Shown here: positions 52,525 through 61,332 of the stretch, one piece after another
How positions within the stretch are numbered: the first letter of the stretch is position 1
Layout of the letters: each line of letters opens with the position of its first letter
Assembly: GCA_947494435.1 (NCBI GenBank)
Contig: CANLUY010000001.1
Location: forward strand, 496,001-560,000
DNA length: 64,000 bases
Direction of reading: 5' to 3'
DNA from: an uncultured Litoreibacter sp.
GTDB taxonomy: Bacteria > Pseudomonadota > Alphaproteobacteria > Rhodobacterales > Rhodobacteraceae
Notes under the pieces: generated by a model
The model's database searches: none
The model's input: the letters and a program-made list of their open reading frames with translations, nothing else
What the model was told of the DNA's origin: nothing
Position numbers and translations under genes: made by a program

Positions 52525-54933
52525 CTAAACCCGCATCGCTTTGCCATTAGGATCATAGGGAGAAGGCGCAATCACTTTGGCCGCACGCTCTACGCCGACA
52601 ATGTGAACACTCAGATCAGACCCTTCTTCAGCCGCTGCTGCGTCTACCATTGCCATGGCGAGTGATTGGCCAATCGTGTGACCATACCCGCCTGACGTGA
52701 CGAACCCGACCATTTTGCCATCTTTCCAGACAGGCTCGTATCCGCTTGCATCCGCGTCCACCGCATCCACCTCAAGCGTCACGATCTTTTGCGCTGGGCC
52801 TTTCCCGTCACGCTCTGAAAGGGCAGCAGCCCGTCCAACAAAATCGCCTTTATCCCATGCAATCCAGCGGTCCATACCCGTTTGCGCAGCGGTATAGCCT
52901 TGCGTGAACTCTGCGCTCCAAATACCGAAGCTCTTTTCCAACCGGAGACTGAGCAGCGCATTAAAGCCGATTTCTCTAATGCCCAGATCAACACCAGCAC
53001 CAAGTAGAATATTGCGTAGTGTAATATGCTCCGCCGCGGAGCAGTGAATTTCGTACCCCAACTCGCCCGCAACAGAAAGACGCCCGACTGTGGCGCGGAT
53101 CAATCCGATGTCAAAAGTGCCGCATCCCATGAACGGCAGCTCAGCAATTGGGCCGTCAGTCAGTTGCTCGAGAACCTTCCGGCTATTGGGTCCAGAGATA
53201 GAAAATCCGACAGTCGCATCAGAGATATCGCGCACGATGACACTGTCATTCATCTGATCATCGAACCACCGCATATGCCAATCGCGCAGGTAGTAGGAGC
53301 CCATGACCCACCATGTGCCATCCCCCCAATTGAAGACCGTGAGATCCCCCTTCATCCGCCCGTCCGGCGCCAGCATCGGTGCAAGTTTGGCCCGTCCAGG
53401 TGCTGGCAATTTTGACGCCATCACATGGTCCAACCATGCTTCTGCACCCGCGCCGGATACCTCAAACCTGGAGAACCCGGAAATATCCAGCAACCCGACC
53501 GCCTCTCGCACTGCTTTGCATTCCTGCGCAACGATATCATGCGCGTTGGAGCGCTTCAGCGTCGGGGTTTCCTCAAAATCGGCGCGATCCGCAAAATAAA
53601 GCGGCACTTCTAAGCCCCAGCTCGCCCCCCAACGACATCCGGCAGCCGTCATGTCTGAATAAGCGGGCGCTTTCTTCAGCGGCCTGCCCGCCGGCAACTG
53701 CTCGTTCGGATAAGTCATCACAAAACGGCGTGTATAGAACTGGCCAGTGGTCTGCTTGATGTATTCTTTGTTTTCGGCAAAAGCGCCATATCGGGCGACA
53801 TCCATGCCAAAGACATCGGCTTCCGGTTCGCCGTGGATCATCCATTCCGCCAGTGATTTTCCGACGCCACCGCCCTGCAAGAAACCGGCCATCACCGCGC
53901 ATGCGCACCAATACCCTTTCTTCCCGCGCACCGGTCCAACCAACGGGTTACCATCCGGAGAAAACGTGAAAGCGCCATTTACCCACGTTTTCACACCAAC
54001 ATGTTGCAACGCTGGATAGCGCTCAAATCCTAAAGTCAGCTCATGCTCAATCCGGTCTGGATCTTCTTGTTGAAGCTCAAATCCGTAATCCCAAGGCGCA
54101 CCATCCATATTCCAATGTTGGTGATCGACCTCATAGATGCCCAGTAAGATACCCTTCTGATCCTGCCGCATATAGGTGAACCCTTCTAGGTCCACAGTCA
54201 TCGGCACTTCAAAATCAAGGTTTTCGAGTTCCGGGATCGTGTCAGAGATCAGGTAGTGGTGGTTGAGCGGTGAGACGGGAAGCTCGATCCCGGCCATTCG
54301 GCCCACCTGCTTTGCCCAAAGACCAGCCGCATTGACGACGTGCTCGGTATGGATTGTGCCCTTCTCGGTCACAACCTCCCAGCCTTCGGCGGTTTGGTTT
54401 AATTCCAAGACACGATTGTGCTCTATCACCTCCGCGCCACGCTTTTTGGCAGCACCTGCATAAGCATGAACGGTCCCCGTCGTATCGATGTAGCCCTCTC
54501 GATCTGCCCACATGCCACCCAGAATACCGTCAGTCGACATGATCGGACAAAGCTCCCCCGCTTCCTGCGGCGAGATCAATCGGCAATCATTGATGCCGAT
54601 TGACTGAAATGTGCGATACGCGGATTGCAACCACTCCCAGCGGTCAGGTGTCCCAGCCAGTGTCATGCCACCGGTCATATGCAAACCAATATCCTGCCCT
54701 GATTCTTCTTGGATTTCAGACAGAAGATCGATTGTGTAGGCCTGCAATGCGGCGATGTTGGGGTCCGCGTTTAACGCGTGAATGCCACCGGCTGCATGCC
54801 AGCTGGATCCGGCCGTCAGGACCGATCGTTCGATCAAACAAACATCTTTCCAGCCAAATTTTGCCAGATGATACAGAACCGACGCGCCTACGACACCTCC
54901 ACCAATCACCACTGCACGATAATGCGATTTCAT
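52525..54933 (-). CDS. dimethylglycine dehydrogenase-like FAD/GcvT flavoprotein
   Basis: 802 residues from ATG 54933, preceded by GGGAGGAAATC, an excellent ribosome site. FAD fold opens with AVVIGGGVVGASVLYHLAK; SSWHAAGGIHAL near residue 45 carries the His that binds FAD covalently in dimethylglycine/sarcosine dehydrogenases. The DAO domain runs to about 380, then FAO_M and GcvT domains (LLDISGFSRFEVSG, VAGELGYEIHCS). It oxidises an N-methyl group and passes the C1 unit to tetrahydrofolate in the cytoplasm. First gene of the operon with the MttB-like and TetR genes, suggesting betaine or dimethylglycine use. Confidence 0.87.
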   Translation of the reverse strand: MKSHYRAVVIGGGVVGASVLYHLAKFGWKDVCLIERSVLTAGSSWHAAGGIHALNADPNIAALQAYTIDLLSEIQEESGQDIGLHMTGGMTLAGTPDRWEWLQSAYRTFQSIGINDCRLISPQEAGELCPIMSTDGILGGMWADREGYIDTTGTVHAYAGAAKKRGAEVIEHNRVLELNQTAEGWEVVTEKGTIHTEHVVNAAGLWAKQVGRMAGIELPVSPLNHHYLISDTIPELENLDFEVPMTVDLEGFTYMRQDQKGILLGIYEVDHQHWNMDGAPWDYGFELQQEDPDRIEHELTLGFERYPALQHVGVKTWVNGAFTFSPDGNPLVGPVRGKKGYWCACAVMAGFLQGGGVGKSLAEWMIHGEPEADVFGMDVARYGAFAENKEYIKQTTGQFYTRRFVMTYPNEQLPAGRPLKKAPAYSDMTAAGCRWGASWGLEVPLYFADRADFEETPTLKRSNAHDIVAQECKAVREAVGLLDISGFSRFEVSGAGAEAWLDHVMASKLPAPGRAKLAPMLAPDGRMKGDLTVFNWGDGTWWVMGSYYLRDWHMRWFDDQMNDSVIVRDISDATVGFSISGPNSRKVLEQLTDGPIAELPFMGCGTFDIGLIRATVGRLSVAGELGYEIHCSAAEHITLRNILLGAGVDLGIREIGFNALLSLRLEKSFGIWSAEFTQGYTAAQTGMDRWIAWDKGDFVGRAAALSERDGKGPAQKIVTLEVDAVDADASGYEPVWKDGKMVGFVTSGGYGHTIGQSLAMAMVDAAAAEEGSDLSVHIVGVERAAKVIAPSPYDPNGKAMRV

Positions 54934-55098
54934 GATTTCCTCCCGTGGCGTAGTGGCTTCGGCAATTTGCAAACACCACCCATTGAACAGTCATGGACAA
55001 TACTATCAGCAGCTATAGACACATCTGTCTAGGAAATTCCTGTTCCTTATGACTTTCTAAAGACCTGCCTGCGCTTTAAAATTGCAAAGCTTGGCGCC

Positions 55099-55617
55099 TC
55101 AGCCTTCTTTCCGCCATTGGTGGGATTGGAAATTCAGAAGCGCGACTTGACGTGCCGTTTTCCCCGGCAGTGTCTTAATCGTCAACTTCACGTCATCATC
55201 GCTCAATGTATCAAGATGGTTTTTTATGATCGCTGCGTGTTGGTCACGCAGCCGTAGAGTCAGGTCTTTGGGTATTTCCACCTGAGCGTCTTTAGGGCGC
55301 GCTGCAATCTCAATACCGCTCTCGCTTTCTTTCGCTTCGGGCAAGGCATCGTCCAAGGGGCGAGGTGGATAAGTCGTCGTTTTGGCGCCAAGATATCGCG
55401 CCAATTTTCGAGATGCGTCTTCGATATCCGCAAGCTTGACCGAATGTCGCTGTCCGGAGAATTTGACCAATTCCTCAATAAAATCGTCAGAAGGCTTTGG
55501 TATGACTCCTTGTTCGATCAAACCCAAAATGATTGCCGCTTTGGTCTTCTTTGGATCATCTCCTGCAGGAACGTCCTGTTCGGCTTCAGATGGATTTTTC
55601 TGAGTGTGCTTGGTCAT
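55099..55617 (-). CDS. unknown protein at the end of the fliF-fliP operon
   Basis: 172 residues, soluble, strongly charged, starting MTKHTQKNPSEAEQDVPAGD. A helical middle (FIEELVKFSGQRHSVKLADI) and a Lys/Arg-rich end (KTLPGKTARQVALLNFQSHQ) are visible; no family is recognised. It overlaps the fliP stop by four bases (ATGA), so it is expressed with the flagellar export genes and may be a flagellar accessory protein. Confidence 0.65.
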   Translation of the reverse strand: MTKHTQKNPSEAEQDVPAGDDPKKTKAAIILGLIEQGVIPKPSDDFIEELVKFSGQRHSVKLADIEDASRKLARYLGAKTTTYPPRPLDDALPEAKESESGIEIAARPKDAQVEIPKDLTLRLRDQHAAIIKNHLDTLSDDDVKLTIKTLPGKTARQVALLNFQSHQWRKEG

Positions 55618-56345
55618 TCAAAATAACTCCTGACTAAAGCCGTGGCGAGCAAGCTCCATCCATCGGCGACGACAAAGAAAACCAGCTTGAAAGGTAAAGA
55701 GATGATCGCAGGTGGGACCATCATCATCCCCATCGACATCAAGATTGCAGCAACCACCAAATCGATGATTAGGAACGGCAAGAAGATCAAAAATCCGATC
55801 TGAAACGCACGTTCAATCTCGCTCAGCATAAATGACGGAATAAGCAGGGAAAGAGGCGCGTTTTCCGCACTCGTCTGCAAGGGTGTGCCGCGCAAATCTA
55901 CCATGGCGTCAAATGTTTCCAGGTCCAGCCGGGCGGCCATGAAGACGCGGAACGGCGCGAGTGTCTTTGTGAATGCCTCTTCCACTTCGATGCCCCCCTC
56001 GGATAACGGCTTTAATCCCGTCTCCCAAGCTTGGGTAAATACTGGGTCCATAACGAAATAGGTCAGGAACAAAGCGAGCGAAATAATCAGCATATTGGGG
56101 GGCGATTGCTGCAATCCGATAGCTTGGCGCAGAATAGACAAGACGGTCACAATAAAAGGAAAGCAGGTGATCATGATCGCAATGCCTGGCGCGAGGCTCA
56201 GCAGCGTCAAGAGCGCCATCAATTGAATTGCACGCGCACTCAGGCTCGTTTCGTCACCTAAAGAAATAGAGATGTCTTGTGCCGCAGCTGGACCTGCCAG
56301 TCCGCCCAACACAAAGATCCCAAGCCAGATGAACCCGCGCAACAT
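55614..56345 (-). CDS. fliP: flagellar type III export gate protein FliP
   Basis: 243 residues with a cleavable signal peptide (LGIFVLGGLAGPAAAQ) and four membrane helices. FliP marks are PGIAIMITCFPFIVTVLSIL, LRQAIGLQQSPPNMLIISLA and ILMSMGMMMVPPAIISLPFK. FliP pentamers, with FliQ and FliR, form the export gate in the basal body. It lies one base after fliN and overlaps the unknown gene downstream. Confidence 0.95.
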   Translation of the reverse strand: MLRGFIWLGIFVLGGLAGPAAAQDISISLGDETSLSARAIQLMALLTLLSLAPGIAIMITCFPFIVTVLSILRQAIGLQQSPPNMLIISLALFLTYFVMDPVFTQAWETGLKPLSEGGIEVEEAFTKTLAPFRVFMAARLDLETFDAMVDLRGTPLQTSAENAPLSLLIPSFMLSEIERAFQIGFLIFLPFLIIDLVVAAILMSMGMMMVPPAIISLPFKLVFFVVADGWSLLATALVRSYFE

Positions 56346-56346
56346 C

Positions 56347-56628
56347 CTAGCTCTGACTGTGCTGGATCACGCGCGTGATCCGGACACCGATGCTGCCACC
56401 GGCGTCATCGCTCAACTCTTCCAGAACACCTTCGGCAATCAGTCGATTACCGATACAGATCGTGACCGGGTCATCAATTTTTGAATCGAGCGGCAAGACA
56501 TCGTCTACATCAAGCGCGCTGAGCGTTCCCATTGTCGGGTTTGCTTTGCCAATAAGAATGCCGAGTTCCACCTTCACATTTTCGAGGATACGGTCGTTTT
56601 TCAAGGCTTGCGTGGGCTCATCCGGCAT
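56347..56628 (-). CDS. fliN: flagellar motor switch protein FliN
   Basis: 93 residues from ATG 56628, with GAGG seven to ten bases upstream; ATG 56643 is in frame but poorly supported. The SpoA/FliN surface-presentation fold is visible: VKVELGILIGKANPTMGTLS, VLPLDSKIDDPVTICIGNRL and GVRITRV. FliN forms part of the C-ring that sets rotation direction and docks the export ATPase. It overlaps the FliH-like gene by 11 bases. Confidence 0.88.
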   Translation of the reverse strand: MPDEPTQALKNDRILENVKVELGILIGKANPTMGTLSALDVDDVLPLDSKIDDPVTICIGNRLIAEGVLEELSDDAGGSIGVRITRVIQHSQS

Positions 56629-57214
56629 GGCTGACTGCCTCATCTTCTAAGGGAGCAAAGAACTCTTCAATTGCGGCTTGGATACGCTCCACCGCTTGTT
56701 GGGTGTCGACTGACGAAAACCCGTCGGCATACCGCAATTGAACTTGAAATGAGGTCAGAGTTTCTTCCGGAACAATTTTTACAGGAGCACCCGCAACTTG
56801 TTTCAACATGTCTTGCAGTTGCGCGACGTTGGCCGGGGCGCAGGCGACCTTTACTGGCGGCTCCACCATCTCAGCCAGTTTCGTCATTTCCTGTTGAACA
56901 AACGGGATCAGAGATGCGTGCGACGCATGGGGAAGCACGCTATCCATCATCGCCTGCAGCAAAGGCTTGAACGACCCCATGATATGTTGCCGTGCTTCAA
57001 AATAGGTAAAGCCTAATTCTTGCAGAGCATTCGCAATATCAGACCGCGCTTTACTGTCCTCATTGCGTGCTTCTTCAAACGCGTCATTCCATCCGTCCCG
57101 GTACCCCTCATCGAAAGATTTTTGTTCAATAACCTTGGTGTCAGCAGGGGTCAGTGACGAAGGGATGGACGCACCCAACTGCGCGAAGTCTTCAAGTTGC
57201 AACAAATGTCCCAT
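56618..57214 (-). CDS. fliH: FliH-like flagellar protein
   Basis: 198 residues from ATG 57214, which shares one base with the fliF stop (TAATG). The N-terminus is acidic and helical (SFDEGYRDGWNDAFEEARN), the pattern of FliH/HrpE-type ATPase stators; the C-terminal half (VQLRYADGFSSVDTQQAVER) has a FliH-like end. It would hold the export ATPase FliI at the C-ring. Sequence similarity in this group is low, so position between fliF and fliN is the main support. Confidence 0.75.
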   Translation of the reverse strand: MGHLLQLEDFAQLGASIPSSLTPADTKVIEQKSFDEGYRDGWNDAFEEARNEDSKARSDIANALQELGFTYFEARQHIMGSFKPLLQAMMDSVLPHASHASLIPFVQQEMTKLAEMVEPPVKVACAPANVAQLQDMLKQVAGAPVKIVPEETLTSFQVQLRYADGFSSVDTQQAVERIQAAIEEFFAPLEDEAVSHAG

Positions 57215-58827
57215 TACGCAGTCTCCTCTGGGGCTTCGATCCATCCACGGAGGACTTCAACTGTTTCGTCCTGACGTTCATCAATCAGTGATTTCAATCG
57301 CGCCACCGGATCGGCGCTTAGGTCAGTCGCTGGCGGCGAAAAAGCACCCCTGCCAGCTTGCGGAATTTGACCAGCGATTTGTTCAGTCGGGGTTTGGATC
57401 TCTCCGCTCAGCGTTTGTTGCGGCGGCCCACCAACAAGATCCGGACTATCCGGTGCTGGGAGGGCTGCGGCGTTCAAGGAAGCGACCACAATTGGTCGCA
57501 CCACAAACAAACCCAAGATCAAGACAACTAAGCTGGTGATCCCGACCTGCGCTAACTTCACAATATCCAAAGGGCGGGAGTTGGCCCAACCCGCAGCCTC
57601 CGCCGCCTCGCCGGCTTGTTCAAGAGGTGTTGGTAACTCCATCGACCGGATCGTTACACTGTCGCCGCGGGCTGCATCAAAACCAACGGCGGATTTGATG
57701 AGTTCCTCAAGCATGCTTATTTCTTCTGCGGGTCGTGCCTGCCAAACGACGTCGCCGTTGGCGTTCGTCTGCTTTACACCATCAACCAGAACCGCAACGC
57801 TGACGCGCTTGATTGAGCCTGGCAATTTGCGCAATTCTCGTGTCGTTTCTGACAGCTCGTAATTGATGGTTTCATTGGTTTCTGAGTTTTGGCTATTGGA
57901 CTGCTCACCATCCCCGGCCGCGTCACCATCTGGCAAATTCGAAGCCACCGTGACATCGCCGCCTGCTGAGTTTCTGCTATTGTTGGTTGTTTCTTGAGTT
58001 TGCGTGCTGACCACGACACGACCGTCGGGATCAAACCGACGCTCAACAATCATCTCGTCATCAGTCAGTGTCTCAACGTTGACTTCGACGACCGCGTTAC
58101 CCACACCCGTTCTGGCTTGAATGAGACGTTCTACATTTTGCTTGAGGATTGCTGCGCGATCCAAACCAACTTGATGCGGACTATTTGCGGTGTCTTGTGC
58201 GATAACAGTCCCTAAATCCGCGTTGATAATCGACACATTGGACGGCTGAAGACCCGAAACCGCAGATGCAACAAGAAACCGGATCGCGTCAGCCGCGTCT
58301 GGGCTGATGTCGCGGCCGGATCCGCGGACTGAAACTGATGCAGTAGGCTCCGCCGATTTACGAAACGGCGAGCGAGCGTTCTGGGCAATATGGACGCGGG
58401 CCGCACTGATTTGCGGATTTGCGAGGATTGTACGGGCCAACTCGCCCTCCTTTGCCCGCAGATACGCCGCATCGAACATTTGTGACGTCGTGCCGAAACC
58501 GGACAGGTTATCAAGCAGCTCATAGCCATTTACGTCGCCCGCCGGCAGACCTTCGGCGGCAAGCGTCAGGCGCAACGCATCGCGTTGGGCCGCATCCACA
58601 TAAATAGCCGAATTACGCACCTCATATGCGACGCCTTGCGCGTCCAAGGCTGCCAAAACCTCACCCGATGATTTCTGGCTAAGCCCGCTATAGAGCAATG
58701 AATAATTTGGCTGCGCGGCCATTCTTGTCAGGGCAAGAACGCCAATGAAAACGAGGAGCGTCGCCCCGATCACAATTACCCGTCGACGATTATCAAGCTG
58801 ATTCCAAACACTTGCAAATTGCTGCAC
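57214..58827 (-). CDS. fliF: flagellar MS-ring protein FliF
   Basis: 537 residues. An N-terminal transmembrane helix (RRVIVIGATLLVFIGVLALT) and a second near 430 (LAQVGITSLVVLILGLFVVR) frame the ring-building periplasmic domain: YSLLYSGLSQKSSGEVLAAL, GYELLDNLSGFGTTSQMFDA and ARVHIAQNARSPFRK are standard FliF. The tail ends in a short cytoplasmic FliG-binding segment. It is the first gene of the minus-strand flagellar operon and divergent from fliL, with a CtrA-like site between. Confidence 0.94.
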   Translation of the reverse strand: MQQFASVWNQLDNRRRVIVIGATLLVFIGVLALTRMAAQPNYSLLYSGLSQKSSGEVLAALDAQGVAYEVRNSAIYVDAAQRDALRLTLAAEGLPAGDVNGYELLDNLSGFGTTSQMFDAAYLRAKEGELARTILANPQISAARVHIAQNARSPFRKSAEPTASVSVRGSGRDISPDAADAIRFLVASAVSGLQPSNVSIINADLGTVIAQDTANSPHQVGLDRAAILKQNVERLIQARTGVGNAVVEVNVETLTDDEMIVERRFDPDGRVVVSTQTQETTNNSRNSAGGDVTVASNLPDGDAAGDGEQSNSQNSETNETINYELSETTRELRKLPGSIKRVSVAVLVDGVKQTNANGDVVWQARPAEEISMLEELIKSAVGFDAARGDSVTIRSMELPTPLEQAGEAAEAAGWANSRPLDIVKLAQVGITSLVVLILGLFVVRPIVVASLNAAALPAPDSPDLVGGPPQQTLSGEIQTPTEQIAGQIPQAGRGAFSPPATDLSADPVARLKSLIDERQDETVEVLRGWIEAPEETA

Positions 58828-58890
58828 TGATCTGCCTCTGATTCTGTCCGCGCCTTTCTGGCCCGCTGCATTCAGATAGATCGACCAGCC

Positions 58891-58905
58891 TTAACAATCG
58901 GTTAG
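58891..58905. promoter_or_regulatory. CtrA-like box between divergent flagellar operons
   Basis: TTAA-CAATCGG-TTAG matches the CtrA consensus TTAA-N7-TTAA in seven of eight fixed bases and sits in the 125-base gap between fliF and fliL, 48 bases before the fliL ATG and 64 before the fliF start. CtrA controls flagellar genes in Rhodobacterales (established knowledge), so one site could serve both operons. By chance a TTAA-N7-TTAG match is not rare, hence moderate confidence. Confidence 0.55.
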
Positions 58906-58952
58906 CCAGTTGGCGGGTATAGGACAAAAAGTGAACTTCGAAAGAGATTCGT

Positions 58953-59435
58953 ATGTCCGAGACTGAAGAAACCGAAGAAACGGAACCAGCGCCGAAAAGT
59001 AAGAAAGGCTTACTGATCGGATTGATTTTGGCACTGGCCTTGGGCGGCGGCGCGTTCTTCGCTGTCTTTTCCGGCATGGTGCTGGCACCGCCGGAAGCTG
59101 AAGTGGCAACCGATAAACCTGTGCTGGAAGACACTGAACTTGCAACATTTGTAGAGATCACACCATTGGTCATCTCACTGGGAAAACGGTCGAACTATCA
59201 ATTGCGATTTAATGCGCAACTGGAAGTCGAGGGATCAAAGAAAGAAGCCGTCGAGAACCTGATGCCGCGGATACTTGATATTCTAAACGGGTATCTTCGT
59301 GCGGTCGATATCCGGGAACTGCAAGATCCGACAGCGCTCGTAAAACTGCGGGTGCAAATGTTGCGCCGCGTCCAACTGGTGACCGGGCAAGGTCATGTTC
59401 GCGACTTCTTAATCACTGAGTTCGTCTTCACATGA
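58953..59435 (+). CDS. fliL: flagellar basal body protein FliL
   Basis: 160 residues. An acidic N-terminus (MSETEETEETEPAPKSKKG) is followed by one membrane helix (LLIGLILALALGGGAFFAVF) and a periplasmic stomatin-like domain (FVEITPLVISLGKRSNYQLR, LRVQMLRRVQLVTGQGHVRD). FliL rings surround and stabilise stator units. It is the first gene of the plus-strand operon; AAAGAG lies upstream of the ATG. The stop overlaps the next start. Confidence 0.88.
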   Translation: MSETEETEETEPAPKSKKGLLIGLILALALGGGAFFAVFSGMVLAPPEAEVATDKPVLEDTELATFVEITPLVISLGKRSNYQLRFNAQLEVEGSKKEAVENLMPRILDILNGYLRAVDIRELQDPTALVKLRVQMLRRVQLVTGQGHVRDFLITEFVFT

Positions 59436-59842
59436 TGGGAAATATCTTGAGCTTTTTATCCGATATTCTACTTGGTGCCGGTGCGCTTGCAGCTGCCTTT
59501 TATTGTGTCGTCTTGTCACGCAAGCTCAACAGGCTGACCGGCTTGGATCAAGAGCTGGGCGGCGCGATCGCCCTTCTTTCTCAGCAGGTGGATGAAATGA
59601 CGCTCGTCCTACAAGCTGCGCAGTCTTCCGCCACTGGAACGCGTGATGAACTGACCGAGCTGACCACCCGCGCGGAACAGATCGCGGCCGAGTTGCAAAA
59701 CACAACGGAAGAACTTGCTCGAGCACGCACTGCGCCCCCGTCTCCTCCATCAAGTCATGAGGCAATTCAAGAAGACAGCGGTGGATTGAAAGACGGTGCA
59801 GCATCTCTGTTTGTGCGCCATGCAGAAAGAGTGGGCAGATGA
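59432..59842 (+). CDS. coiled-coil membrane protein of a flagellar operon
   Basis: 136 residues. One membrane helix near the N-terminus (FLSDILLGAGALAAAFYCVV) is followed by a long helical, coiled-coil-like stretch (LGGAIALLSQQVDEMTLVLQ, LTELTTRAEQIAAELQNTTE) and a Pro/Ser-rich tail. The family is not recognised. It overlaps fliL and the MotE-like gene by four bases on either side, so it belongs with the motor genes. Confidence 0.7.
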   Translation: MMGNILSFLSDILLGAGALAAAFYCVVLSRKLNRLTGLDQELGGAIALLSQQVDEMTLVLQAAQSSATGTRDELTELTTRAEQIAAELQNTTEELARARTAPPSPPSSHEAIQEDSGGLKDGAASLFVRHAERVGR

Positions 59843-60420
59843 TCAAGTCGACCGCTCAAACTGCACCCAAAGGCGCGTTGATAAGCATTGTCGCAATTCT
59901 GCTTCTCTCCGGCTTGTTGCGCTTAGGTGGTGTGGGATTAGCCGTTGCAAACGAAAGTCAAGACTTTGATGTCAAACAACAAAATATGGAGAAGCGCCCA
60001 GACAATACGGCACCAGATTTGAACGCTTTGTTGGAAATGATTGCGACCCGAACGGCCGCTTTGGATGCAAAAGAAGCAAAGTTGCAAGAGAAGGAATACG
60101 CATTAAACGCGGCGCGGGTTCTGATTGACCAGAACCTTGTGAAACTAGAGGCCGCTGAAAAGCGGCTAGAAGCCACAATAGCCAGTGTTGACGGTGCCTC
60201 CGAAGACGACTTGGACCGGCTGACATCTGTTTACGAGTCGATGAAACCCAAAGTCGCATCGCAACTTTTTGAGCAAATGAATCCCGAATTCGCAGCAGGG
60301 TTTTTAGGGCGAATGGCACCCCAAGCCGCCGCGAACATCATGTCCGGGCTGAGCTCTGAAACAGGATATGCAATTAGCGTCGTTTTGGCTGGCAGGAACG
60401 CCAGCGCACCGAAGAACTGA
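59839..60420 (+). CDS. motE: MotE-like flagellar motor protein
   Basis: 193 residues with an N-terminal membrane or signal helix (ALISIVAILLLSGLLRLGGV), a coiled coil (about 60-125), and a C-terminal MgtE-N-like domain (VYESMKPKVASQLFEQMNPE, FLGRMAPQAAANIMSGLSSE). This is the layout of MotE, the periplasmic chaperone of MotC/MotB-type stators in alphaproteobacteria. It lies 42 bases ahead of motA. The match is to the fold, so the exact name is moderately sure. Confidence 0.75.
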   Translation: MIKSTAQTAPKGALISIVAILLLSGLLRLGGVGLAVANESQDFDVKQQNMEKRPDNTAPDLNALLEMIATRTAALDAKEAKLQEKEYALNAARVLIDQNLVKLEAAEKRLEATIASVDGASEDDLDRLTSVYESMKPKVASQLFEQMNPEFAAGFLGRMAPQAAANIMSGLSSETGYAISVVLAGRNASAPKN

Positions 60421-60462
60421 TTGACACCCCCGAAACCAAAAAACGTGTGAGAACCCAGTCGA

Positions 60463-61332
60463 ATGATCGGAATTGTCGGAATTATCATTGTTTTCGTAAT
60501 GGTCTTCGGTGGCTATTTGGCCGCTGGGGGGAAGATGGGCCTCATCCTCAAAGCCTTGCCGTTCGAATTTACGATGATCGGTGGAGCGGCGCTTGGGGCA
60601 TTTGTGATCAGCAACGATATGGCAGGCATCAAACACACTGCAAAAGACATCAGCAAGGTGTTCAAAGGCGCCAGATGGGTGCGGGAAGATTACCAAGATC
60701 TGCTGTGTCTCTTGTTCGAACTTATCCGCGTGGCGCGGAAAAACCCCGTTGAACTTGAACCGCATATAGAAGCACCGCAGGATTCAGCAATTTTTGGACG
60801 CTATCCGAAAATTCAGGCCGACAAGGAGTCCGTTGAACTCATTTGTGACACCTTACGGTCGGCGAGTATGAACTACGATGACCCTCATCAGGTCGAAGAG
60901 GTGCTGGAGAAACGCCTTGAAGCGAACGAGCATCATGCGCTCCATTCCAGTCACGCACTGCAAACAATTGCCGACGGCCTACCCGCGCTTGGGATTGTTG
61001 CAGCCGTTTTGGGCGTTATCAAAACCATGGGCTCTATCGATCAACCGCCTGAGGTTCTCGGCAAACTGATCGGTGGCGCGCTGGTCGGGACGTTTTTGGG
61101 TGTGTTCCTCGCTTACGGTTTTTTCGGCCCCTTTGCGAGCAAAGTTAAAACTATCACCGAACAAGATTGTCAGTTCCACTTGCTCATCCGCGAGGTTCTG
61201 GTTGCAAACCTGCACAATCATGCCGTGAACATTTGCATTGAAGTTGGCCGACAAAACACTCCCGGTCATCTTCGCCCCAGCTTTGCGGATCTCGAACAGG
61301 CCCTGAAAGAAGCAAAGCAGGTTGCCGCATGA
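60463..61332 (+). CDS. motA: flagellar stator protein MotA
   Basis: 289 residues with four membrane helices. IIIVFVMVFGGYLAAGGKMG opens the protein, LPALGIVAAVLGVIKTMGSI is the proton-path helix 3 and GALVGTFLGVFLAYGFFGPF helix 4. The cytoplasmic loop includes RVARKNPVELEPHIEAP. MotA and MotB form the proton channel that turns the rotor. MotB is not adjacent in this window. The stop overlaps the next start by four bases. Confidence 0.93.
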   Translation: MIGIVGIIIVFVMVFGGYLAAGGKMGLILKALPFEFTMIGGAALGAFVISNDMAGIKHTAKDISKVFKGARWVREDYQDLLCLLFELIRVARKNPVELEPHIEAPQDSAIFGRYPKIQADKESVELICDTLRSASMNYDDPHQVEEVLEKRLEANEHHALHSSHALQTIADGLPALGIVAAVLGVIKTMGSIDQPPEVLGKLIGGALVGTFLGVFLAYGFFGPFASKVKTITEQDCQFHLLIREVLVANLHNHAVNICIEVGRQNTPGHLRPSFADLEQALKEAKQVAA

